5,170 nt of DNA. Origin: an uncultured Collinsella sp. (GTDB lineage Bacteria > Actinomycetota > Coriobacteriia > Coriobacteriales > Coriobacteriaceae). Shown piece by piece: positions 1 through 5,170 of this stretch. The translations under genes and the position numbers were made by a program. How positions within the stretch are numbered: position 1 is the first letter of the stretch; the number at the start of each line of letters is the position of its first letter. The DNA is taken from positions 1 to 5,170 of the forward strand of contig USCS01000127.1 of assembly GCA_900552875.1 (NCBI GenBank), in the 5' to 3' direction. The notes beneath the pieces are model-generated. The model was not told the origin of the DNA. It saw only the letters and a list, made by a program, of their open reading frames with translations, and made no database searches.

Positions 1-600
1 GATGTGGCACACGACGACCTTGCGGGCCTCGCCGTTGGTCATCTCGGCAACCTTCTTGGAGATGTAGCGATAGCTGGTACCGTGAGCGCCGTACTTACGG
101 ATGTGAAGCTTGTCGCAAACGTCCTTGGGCAGGGCGTAAGTCTTGGCGACCTCGGGCATGTTGAAGTGGAAAGCGGTGTCGTAGACCGTGACATTGGGCA
201 GGTCGGGGTACTGCTCCAGGCAGAACTCGATAACGTTGGCCTCGGGGTTGTTGTGCAGCGGAGCGAGCGGGGCGACCTCGCGAATCTTGGCGAGAACGTC
301 CTCGTCGACGAGGGAGGAATCGCCAAAGTACCAACCGCCCTGAACGATGCGGTGGCCGATGCCCTCGATCTTGACGCCGTTGGCCTCGAGGTCCTTCAGG
401 ACGACCTCGATGGCGACCTTGTGGTCGGGGAACTCGATGTTCTCGGTCACCTTCTTGGAGCCGTTGGCAGCGTGTGTGAAGGTACCGCCGGTAAAGCAGA
501 CGCGCTCGCAAGAGCCCTTTGCGGACACCTTGTGGGACTTGGTATCGATGACCTGATACTTAAGGGTCGAAGATCCTGCGTTGACGACCAGAACGTTCAT
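1..600 (-). CDS. ackA: Acetate kinase, N-terminal half (gene runs off the left edge)
   Basis: The product interconverts acetate + ATP and acetyl phosphate + ADP in the cytoplasm; in fermenters this is the ATP-forming last step of the Pta-AckA route. Exactly 200 codons are present, about half of the roughly 400 usual for the family. Visible landmarks are the ATPase-fold start MNVLVVNAGSSTLKYQ (Asn7), GHRIVQGG (residues 82-89, with the substrate-binding Arg84), APLHNNPEAN (113-122) and YDTAFHFNMP (140-149, with the catalytic-type Asp141), then KYGAHGTSYRYIS (169-181). Motifs differ from the usual forms HRVVHGG and RYGFHGTSH: Gln87 replaces His, Ala172 replaces Phe and Tyr177 replaces the second His. 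The start is ATG at 600, with AGGGAG at 605-610. No pta gene precedes it; an MFS gene and a terminator hairpin do, so ackA probably has its own promoter, but I could not find a convincing one. A 5-bp inverted repeat (618-634, GGCGG/CCGCC) lies in its leader. The family call is firm; strict acetate specificity is inferred. Confidence 0.95.
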   Translation of the reverse strand, partial: MNVLVVNAGSSTLKYQVIDTKSHKVSAKGSCERVCFTGGTFTHAANGSKKVTENIEFPDHKVAIEVVLKDLEANGVKIEGIGHRIVQGGWYFGDSSLVDEDVLAKIREVAPLAPLHNNPEANVIEFCLEQYPDLPNVTVYDTAFHFNMPEVAKTYALPKDVCDKLHIRKYGAHGTSYRYISKKVAEMTNGEARKVVVCHI

Positions 601-653
601 GTGTCTCCCTACTAACAGGCGGTGTGGCGCCGCCAGGTTACATACGCTTCAAT

Positions 654-687
654 AATAAACCCAAACGCCCTCGCGCTCGGGTTTATT
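654..687 (-). terminator. Intrinsic terminator after the MFS gene
   Basis: Read on the minus strand, the arms AATAAACCCGAGCGC and GCGTTTGGGTTTATT pair over 15 bp around a GAGG loop, with two G-U wobbles. The 3' side ends in the U-rich run TTTATTATT. The hairpin begins 33 nt after the transporter stop codon and sits just upstream of the ackA leader, so it fits a terminator that insulates ackA from the genes to its right. In a plus-strand transcript the two wobble positions would be A-C mismatches, so the structure favours minus-strand transcripts. The U-tract is interrupted by A residues, so termination may be incomplete. Confidence 0.7.
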
Positions 688-720
688 GCGTTGATATATA
701 AGTTATCGATGCCTGGATGC

Positions 721-1881
721 TCATGGCCTTTGACTTGTAAGACGAAACAGCGCGGGAATATACGCCAACGAAGAAATCCCAAGCGCAGCAAGCAACACAA
801 CCCGAATACCCACAACGCTACTCAACACAGCATTGAGCAGATAGAAAAGAACGGCGCCCACCGCCACCATCTGGCTTTGAACCGAAATCAGCGAACAGCG
901 CATCGATGAATCGGCAGCATTTTGGAAAACTGAGTATTTGATCGGAGCAAACAACGCGTAAGCGACCGTCTGCAGCACATAGAACACAGGCAATAAATAG
1001 GCTGGAGTTAAGGGGTTCAAAAACAAAGCAGCCAAGAAAAGACGAACGATGCCGCAAATACGCGCAAAACGGCCCTTGTCGACATGAGCAACCACACTGG
1101 GCACAAAAAACCCTATGGAGGCGGAGACAAGGAGCTGGACCGCAATGGTCACACCCGAAGCGACGGCATTCATTCCGCGGCCTGCAAGCAGCAGTGAGAA
1201 AAAGTCTTCCAGAGCGACGAAAGCAAATGCTTGGGAACAATCCATGATGAACGCCGAGCAAAGAATGCTATTGCCTGCAATAGCGGCCTTGATCATCTTC
1301 GGGCTAATTCTACGCACGGGTATTGCAGCAGTGCCTCCGCTTCGCCCCTCAGGAATACAGACAACGACAACCAATGTCAGCACCATTGCGATGATATCGA
1401 CCGAAAGCCCAATGAGATACGCGCCGGCGGACGAAATGAAACCGCCCACACAAGCGGAGAGGGCATAAGACGCGTAGAAGACAAATCGTTCAACGACATT
1501 AAGTCTCACGAGTTGGTCCTGAGAGACACTGTCAATGTAAATCGCTTCGATGGATCCGCTCACACATGCAACGGCAAGACCTTTGAGAGCAAACGCACCG
1601 ATTAAGAGCAGAGGAGATCGGACGAGGAGCAGAGCGGTGTAATATCCGAGCATTCCCGCGACGCCAACGAGGCCGCTTACCTTTCGCCCAAACCTGTCAG
1701 CAATATAGCCAGTAGGAACCTCAAGAATGAACTTGCTCACTTGGTATGCAATCATCATGCCAGAAATCGCCACCATCGAGAAACCAACAAACTCAAGGTA
1801 AACCGTCAGAAAATACAAGATGGTGCTGAAGTTCGACAGGAAAACGAACGTCATATAAAGCAAAACAATACGTTTTTTCAT
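721..1881 (-). CDS. MFS family transporter (12-TM permease, substrate unknown)
   Basis: A major facilitator superfamily permease of 386 residues, a normal length for a 12-helix member. It is an inner-membrane secondary transporter, probably a proton-coupled exporter. Hydrophobic segments lie at roughly 5-28, 34-55, 68-88, 91-113, 132-150, 152-176, 203-232, 237-262, 273-290, 292-314, 331-355 and 358-378. The cytoplasmic loop 2-3 holds the MFS motif A as GYIADRFGRK (58-67), preceded by EVPT, a context common in drug-efflux-like members. A polar central loop (about 177-198) separates the two six-helix halves. The start is ATG at 1881, with GGAGG at 1889-1893 and a 7-nt gap. The gene follows a LysR-type regulator in the same direction, suggesting control by it. 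Base composition is lower in G+C than in the flanking housekeeping genes (30 of 60 bases at 1021-1080). The substrate cannot be read from the sequence; efflux of a drug or metabolite and uptake are both possible. Confidence 0.88.
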   Translation of the reverse strand: MKKRIVLLYMTFVFLSNFSTILYFLTVYLEFVGFSMVAISGMMIAYQVSKFILEVPTGYIADRFGRKVSGLVGVAGMLGYYTALLLVRSPLLLIGAFALKGLAVACVSGSIEAIYIDSVSQDQLVRLNVVERFVFYASYALSACVGGFISSAGAYLIGLSVDIIAMVLTLVVVVCIPEGRSGGTAAIPVRRISPKMIKAAIAGNSILCSAFIMDCSQAFAFVALEDFFSLLLAGRGMNAVASGVTIAVQLLVSASIGFFVPSVVAHVDKGRFARICGIVRLFLAALFLNPLTPAYLLPVFYVLQTVAYALFAPIKYSVFQNAADSSMRCSLISVQSQMVAVGAVLFYLLNAVLSSVVGIRVVLLAALGISSLAYIPALFRLTSQRP

Positions 1882-1942
1882 GCTTCGCCCTCCAAGAGTC
1901 GATAATCCAAACCGAAATCTTGAAAAAGTATGAGGGCAAAGC

Positions 1943-1982
1943 CGTCAACCATGCGTTACGAAGCGTCACTATTCACTTGACG
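1943..1982. promoter_or_regulatory. Candidate operator with three CGTCA half-sites upstream of the MFS gene
   Basis: In the 119-bp gap between the regulator and the transporter, CGTCA occurs at 1943-1947 and 1964-1968, exactly 21 bp apart (two helical turns), and its complement TGACG at 1978-1982. The last two form an inverted pair, CGTCA-N9-TGACG. LysR-type regulators usually bind an interrupted dyad upstream of the gene they control, with further half-sites nearer the promoter, so the layout and position fit. The minus-strand copy of the first box also forms TTGACG (1943-1948), a good -35-like hexamer, but the -10 at 17-bp spacing (TTTCAA, 1920-1925) is poor. Binding by the adjacent regulator is inference; short boxes can arise by chance. 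Confidence 0.35.
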
Positions 1983-2000
1983 ACGCGATGCCAAATGGTC

Positions 2001-2891
2001 TCACGAAGCGAGATGGCGCAATAGGTGAAGGAAAACCGTCTGGTGTCGATCAGTCCAGGAATTTTGCCGATAGCAAAAGTAGATAGGCAAGGTTACATCA
2101 CGCGAACCTTCAATGGAGCACTCACTCACTTCTGATCCATCCGATGCGAGAGAGGACCCAGACAAACTCAATATCAATCCCCCGGCCTGAAGAAACTCAG
2201 TCTGCGCCCTGCTTCCGTATTCGACATCACGGAAGCGGAAATTAACGAGCTGGGCTTCGGGACATTGGTTGATTGCATTGAGACAGGGTGACAAATTAAT
2301 TGGAACGGCGAGCCTGCCGCCCAGTAGCTCACGAATGGTCATAGCTTCCACAGATTGATGACCCGCCGGGCACGAAAGAACCTTGAGCTCCTTTTCGCCC
2401 AAGTACTTCGAAGAAAGGGCACCGTCCCGTGGTTCCTCAAATGAGATGGCTGCATCCGAAATTCCAAGCATGAGCGACTCAAAGCATGTATCCGTTGACT
2501 GATGCCACACATCGAGGTGGATCTGAGGGTGCAAGCTTTCAAACGAGTCGTACCAGTTTTCGGAAAAAAGGAGCCCCCGCCCGTGAAGGCAGGGGGCGTA
2601 GAGACGAAAATGGCCGTCGGGCGAAACGCCGTCGCCCATCGATTGGGCGTACTTTTTGAGATCGTTGACTTGCGCCAGGACCATGCGTGCACGACGCGCA
2701 AACTCTCGGCCCGCAGGAGTCAAAACAGCCTCCCCTACCGATCGGTCGAGCAAAACAATCTGATACTCAGATTCCAACTTCTTAATTGCCGACGAAACGG
2801 CCTGTGGACTCACATGGACGGCGCGAGCAGCCTTGCGCACGCCGCCATAGCTCGCTACTGCTTGAAGGTATTCGAGTTGAGAAAGCTGCAT
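2001..2891 (-). CDS. LysR-type transcriptional regulator
   Basis: A 296-residue regulator, standard length for the LysR family. The N-terminal winged helix-turn-helix spans about 1-60: LEYLQAVASYGGVRKAARAV, then the recognition helix region HVSPQAVSSAIKKLE (26-40) and the wing ending LTPAGREF (57-64). A linker helix (about 62-85) leads to a periplasmic-binding-protein-like effector domain (about 92-296), which is divergent and contains seven cysteines (101, 136, 174, 203, 210, 258, 273); I cannot name a ligand. It acts in the cytoplasm as a DNA-binding activator or repressor, usually a tetramer. The start is ATG at 2891, with GGAG at 2898-2901 and a 6-nt gap. It lies 41 bp after the HIT gene with no terminator between, so it may be read through from there. 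Its likely target is the MFS gene just downstream; LysR genes are more often divergent from their targets, so the head-to-tail layout is less common. G+C is lower than in the neighbours (31 of 60 bases at 2161-2220). Confidence 0.92.
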   Translation of the reverse strand: MQLSQLEYLQAVASYGGVRKAARAVHVSPQAVSSAIKKLESEYQIVLLDRSVGEAVLTPAGREFARRARMVLAQVNDLKKYAQSMGDGVSPDGHFRLYAPCLHGRGLLFSENWYDSFESLHPQIHLDVWHQSTDTCFESLMLGISDAAISFEEPRDGALSSKYLGEKELKVLSCPAGHQSVEAMTIRELLGGRLAVPINLSPCLNAINQCPEAQLVNFRFRDVEYGSRAQTEFLQAGGLILSLSGSSLASDGSEVSECSIEGSRDVTLPIYFCYRQNSWTDRHQTVFLHLLRHLAS

Positions 2892-2932
2892 AGATTACTC
2901 CAAAGGCAGCCAAGGCGACGGACTGCGCGCCC

Positions 2933-3268
2933 TCAGATGAGGTTCTCGCCCAGGTTCTTGCCGCCGAGGACGTGCATATGGAAGTGCATGACGGTCTGGC
3001 CGGCGTTGACGCCCTTGTTGGAGATGACGCGGAAACCGTCCTCCAGGCCCTTGGCCTTAGCGACCTCCTGGACGGCGTGAGCCATGGCGCCCATGGTCTC
3101 GGCAGGCACGTTGTCGGCGATGTCGCTGTAGTGCTTCTTGGGGATCACGAGCGTGTGGACCGGCGCCTGGGGATTGAGGTCGTCGAAGGCGATGACCTGG
3201 TCGTCCTCATAGACAACGGTCGAGGGAATCTCGTGGTTGGCAATTTTGCAGAAGATGCAATCGCACAT
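2933..3268 (-). CDS. hinT: HIT-family (HinT-like) purine nucleoside phosphoramidase
   Basis: A 111-residue cytoplasmic histidine-triad hydrolase of the HinT branch; members hydrolyse AMP-lysine and other adenosine phosphoramidates as homodimers. The protein opens with CIFCKIANHEIPSTVVYEDD (4-23), typical of the branch, has FDDLNPQAPVHTLVIPKKHY in the middle (28-47), and carries the triad HFHMHVL at 95-101, in which His97 is the expected nucleophile. Length is normal for the family (about 110-120). I chose the ATG at 3268 because AAGGA at 3276-3280 lies 7 nt upstream; an in-frame GTG at 3286 would place that ribosome binding site inside the gene. It follows xseB by 49 bp, and a TATAAT in that gap may give it a promoter of its own. 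The physiological substrate is not known from the sequence, and the symbol is assigned by family. Confidence 0.93.
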   Translation of the reverse strand: MCDCIFCKIANHEIPSTVVYEDDQVIAFDDLNPQAPVHTLVIPKKHYSDIADNVPAETMGAMAHAVQEVAKAKGLEDGFRVISNKGVNAGQTVMHFHMHVLGGKNLGENLI

Positions 3269-3297
3269 AGTTGGTTCCTTTCTCACAGACCAAGGTA

Positions 3298-3303
3298 ATT
3301 ATA
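3298..3303 (-). promoter_or_regulatory. Possible -10 element for the HIT gene
   Basis: The minus strand carries a perfect TATAAT in an A+T-rich patch between xseB and the HIT gene, which stands out in an otherwise GC-rich region. No good -35 hexamer is present at 16-18 bp spacing (the best is TCGTTC), and there is no extended TGn, so the promoter would be weak or need an activator. A short inverted repeat, ACCAA/TTGGT, flanks it at 3292-3296 and 3305-3309. If real, it would start transcripts for the HIT gene and possibly the LysR gene. Confidence 0.35.
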
Positions 3304-3317
3304 TTTGGTCGGGATGG

Positions 3318-3584
3318 CTAGAACGAGAGGTTGTCGTCGGTGTTGGCGGCTTCGCCGTCGGCGAGCACGTCGTTGCCGTCGACGTCCTTAAGGAGCACCG
3401 AGACCTTCTGCTCGGCATCAGTCAGGCGGGTACGCAGGCTCTTAAGAAGCTCGACGCCGCGGGTGTAGCTCTCGAGCGATTCCTCGAGCTCCATGTCGCC
3501 CGACTCCAGGCTGCGGATAATGAGCTCCAGCTCCTGCGAGGCCTGCTTGTACGTAAGCTGCTCGACCGGGGTCTTCTCTGCCAT
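3318..3584 (-). CDS. xseB: Exodeoxyribonuclease VII small subunit
   Basis: The small subunit of exonuclease VII, which with several copies per XseA degrades single-stranded DNA from both ends into acid-soluble oligonucleotides. The 88-residue protein is of family-typical size. The diagnostic stretch is LTYKQASQELELIIRSLESG (10-29), then DMELEESLESYTRGVELLK (30-48) and LTDAEQKVSVLL (54-65), forming a helical hairpin likely to make coiled-coil contacts with XseA. The tail (66-88) is acidic and probably disordered. The start is ATG at 3584; AAGGAA-type ribosome binding sites lie at 3592-3595, with a 7-nt gap. It lies 42 bp after xseA in the same direction, so the two subunits are probably made from one transcript. 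Confidence 0.96.
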   Translation of the reverse strand: MAEKTPVEQLTYKQASQELELIIRSLESGDMELEESLESYTRGVELLKSLRTRLTDAEQKVSVLLKDVDGNDVLADGEAANTDDNLSF

Positions 3585-3626
3585 ATCTGTTTCCTTTCCT
3601 AAAGGTCTATCACAATGAAACGCGGT

Positions 3627-5078
3627 CTACTCAACCGTATCGACGGTTGCTGCCACGTTACCATCCGCCATACGCACGCGGATGGCGTCACCGGGCTTAA
3701 AAGTCTTAGCGCTCGTAGCCACGCCGCCATCGCTGTATGCGATGGAGTAGCCGCGGGCAAGCACTTTGAGCGGTGACAGGGCATCGAGCGAGGCCGCTGC
3801 GCGACCCAAGTCGGACGCGGGTTTGCTCAACATCGTGCGTCCCTGTTGCTCCAGACGGGAACTCGCGAGCGTGAGCGCATGGCGCTTGCCATCGAGCCCC
3901 GAGGTGCTTGCGACCAAGCGCTCGGGCAGGCGCTCATAGTTCGAACGGAACACCCCGACCGAGCGCGCAATGGCGCCCGACAGGCGGTCAGCGGTCAGGG
4001 CAAGCTCCGACTCGCGACGCTCGACCATAAACGTTGGATCGTTCAGGCACGGGCGGCACGCGGCCGCATCGAGCGCATCGCCCAAGCGCGCCGTATAGGT
4101 ATCCCAGGCACGCCGACCACGCTGATCGAGCATCTCCAGATCGACCTGATCCGACCCGATCATCGAAGCCATCGCAGCACCTAGGCGCTGACGGCGCGTC
4201 TCGAGCACATCCGCCAGCTCTGTCATAGCCGGTGCCACGGATTCTGCCGCCGCCGTGGGCGTGGAAGCGCGACGGTCGCTCACCATGTCGCAGATCGAGG
4301 TATCGGGCTCATGGCCAATGCCCGTCACCACAGGCACGGGGCAAGCCGCTACCGCACGGGCAAGGTCCTCGTCGTTGAAGGTCATGAGGTCCTCGAAGGA
4401 ACCGCCGCCGCGCACGAGCAAAATGCAATCGAGCGCGGGCGTGATGGCAGCGGCGCGGCGCAGACCCTCAATAAGCTCCGCCGGCGCGCCCTCGCCTTGG
4501 ACCTTGGCACCCACGCAAACGAGCTCGACAAGTGGGTTGCGACGGCGCAGCGTACGCTTGACGTCGTCGATCACGGCGCCCGAAAGCGAGGTGACGACCG
4601 CCACGCGTGAGCAAAACACCGGAATGCGACGTTTGCGCGCCTCGTCCATCAGGCCCTCGCGACGCAGCTTTTCGGCCAGTTGTGCCACCTGCTGACGCAG
4701 CAGGCCCTCCCCCGCCAGCGAGAACGAATGGGCGACAAAGCTCATACGGCCCGTGGGCTTATAGAGATTGAAGCTGCCCTTAAAGCTCACCTGCATACCG
4801 TCGCGCAAGTCGAAGGTGCGCTTAAGATAGGCACCCTTCCAGATGATGCAATCGACGGCAGCCGAGTCGTCCTTGATCTGGAAGTAGCAGTGGCCGCTTC
4901 GGGCATTGGGGCCACGAAAGCCGGTGACCTCGCCCAGGACGCTCAGCTGCGGAATCGCATCGAGCGCGCCAGCGGCGATCTCCACCGCCTGGCTCACGCT
5001 GAGCTCTTTGCGTTCCTGCTCGTCCGACCCGTCAAACTCGGCGGAAACGGCATTGCCGGTTAGATTCCAGCCTGCCAC
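3627..5078 (-). CDS. xseA: Exodeoxyribonuclease VII large subunit
   Basis: Catalytic subunit of exonuclease VII, a cytoplasmic single-strand DNA exonuclease used in repair and recombination. With the GTG start at 5078 it has 483 residues, close to the family's usual 400-460 but somewhat longer. Counting from that start, an N-terminal OB-fold DNA-binding domain lies at about 27-121 and includes GEVTGFRGPNARSGHCYFQI (50-69). The catalytic region follows, with LLVRGGGSFEDLMTFNDEDL (220-239) and VTGIGHEPDTSICD (251-264), then RRASTPTAAAE (269-279). A helical C-terminal part carries LSPLKVLARGYSIAY (434-448). I chose GTG at 5078 because AAAGGAGG lies just upstream (5083-5090), although the gap from GGAGG is short at 4 nt. 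An ATG at 5096 (489 residues) is the alternative; it would make that ribosome binding site coding. A TTG at 5105 is unlikely. It heads the gene run xseA-xseB-HIT. Confidence 0.95.
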   Translation of the reverse strand: MAGWNLTGNAVSAEFDGSDEQERKELSVSQAVEIAAGALDAIPQLSVLGEVTGFRGPNARSGHCYFQIKDDSAAVDCIIWKGAYLKRTFDLRDGMQVSFKGSFNLYKPTGRMSFVAHSFSLAGEGLLRQQVAQLAEKLRREGLMDEARKRRIPVFCSRVAVVTSLSGAVIDDVKRTLRRRNPLVELVCVGAKVQGEGAPAELIEGLRRAAAITPALDCILLVRGGGSFEDLMTFNDEDLARAVAACPVPVVTGIGHEPDTSICDMVSDRRASTPTAAAESVAPAMTELADVLETRRQRLGAAMASMIGSDQVDLEMLDQRGRRAWDTYTARLGDALDAAACRPCLNDPTFMVERRESELALTADRLSGAIARSVGVFRSNYERLPERLVASTSGLDGKRHALTLASSRLEQQGRTMLSKPASDLGRAAASLDALSPLKVLARGYSIAYSDGGVATSAKTFKPGDAIRVRMADGNVAATVDTVE

Positions 5079-5082
5079 GCAG

Positions 5083-5090
5083 CCTCCTTT
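5083..5090 (-). promoter_or_regulatory. Ribosome binding site deciding the xseA start
   Basis: AAAGGAGG on the minus strand is a near-perfect Shine-Dalgarno match. It ends 4 nt before GTG at 5078, which is why that codon is preferred over ATG at 5096. The spacing is a little short, so the choice is not certain. Confidence 0.5.
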
Positions 5091-5099
5091 CGTCATCGT

Positions 5100-5122
5100 G
5101 CACAAGGGCTCCGGCCCTGCGC
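5100..5122 (-). other. Hairpin in the xseA leader
   Basis: On the minus strand GCGCAGGGC and GCCCTTGTGC pair over 9 bp (one bulged T and one G-U wobble) around a CGGA tetraloop, ending 9 nt before the ribosome binding site at 5083-5090. There is no U-run after it, so it is not an intrinsic terminator. It could influence translation of xseA or be incidental in GC-rich DNA. An imperfect -10-like TACTAT lies further upstream at 5140-5145 without a convincing -35. The last 16 bases of the window (5155-5170) form another 5-bp inverted repeat, GGGGA/TCCCC, which may belong to an upstream gene. Confidence 0.3.
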
Positions 5123-5170
5123 AAATTCAAGTCCCACACATAGTACAGCGCCGCGGGGACACAAATCCCC

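Noticed and set aside
4..615. 203-codon plus-strand open frame opposite ackA
   Set aside because: It is fully antisense to a clear acetate kinase gene, has a low-complexity Leu/Val/Gly/Asp-rich composition and no recognisable motif; long antisense frames are common opposite GC-rich genes.
618..634. GGCGG/CCGCC inverted repeat as a riboswitch or operator of ackA
   Set aside because: A 5-bp stem in GC-rich DNA with no conserved core or regulator candidate; noted only as a leader feature.
688..720. TATATA on the minus strand as an ackA promoter
   Set aside because: No -35 at usable spacing, and a transcript starting there would run straight into the terminator hairpin.
1958..2010. Direct repeat ACGAAGCG at 1958-1965 and 2003-2010
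   Set aside because: Only 8 bp, with one copy covering the LysR stop region; no flanking target-site or att-like features, so chance is the simplest reading.
2502..3080. 192-codon plus-strand open frame across the LysR and HIT genes
   Set aside because: It spans two real genes and the gap between them on the other strand, with an Arg/Pro-rich composition and no family resemblance.
3846..5063. Several plus-strand open frames opposite xseA
   Set aside because: All lie inside the conserved exonuclease gene and have shadow-like composition.

Overview
The window looks like an ordinary stretch of a fairly GC-rich bacterial chromosome. Every gene I can support lies on the minus strand, so transcription runs from right to left: xseA (left of about 5078), xseB, a HIT-family hydrolase, a LysR-type regulator, an MFS transporter, and the N-terminal half of acetate kinase (ackA), which runs off the left edge. 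Strong AAAGGA/GGAGG-type ribosome binding sites, high G+C in the housekeeping genes and the flavour of the HIT and acetate kinase proteins suggest an anaerobic actinobacterium, perhaps a gut Coriobacteriia such as Collinsella. That placement is inference from general impression, not from a search.

Right part (2933-5105): xseA and xseB encode the large and small subunits of exodeoxyribonuclease VII and are separated by only 42 bp. A HinT-like histidine-triad hydrolase follows 49 bp later. A perfect TATAAT sits in that last gap and could be a promoter for the HIT gene and what follows it.

Middle part (721-2891): a LysR-type regulator and an MFS transporter lie head to tail, 119 bp apart. They are visibly poorer in G+C (sampled 60-base lines give 50-52%, against 63-67% in the flanking genes). 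I read them as an accessory regulator-transporter pair placed between housekeeping genes. The gap between them carries three CGTCA half-sites that could be an operator, and a strong intrinsic terminator hairpin follows the transporter gene.

Left part (1-600): the first 200 codons of acetate kinase are intact but carry unusual substitutions in otherwise strongly conserved motifs. Its usual partner, the phosphotransacetylase gene pta, is not upstream.

No RNA genes, CRISPR arrays, insertion sequences or long repeats were seen. The long plus-strand open frames are shadows of the minus-strand genes. I found no convincing new system. The most interesting points are the AckA motif substitutions, the LysR-MFS insertion with its candidate operator, and the strand-specific terminator.
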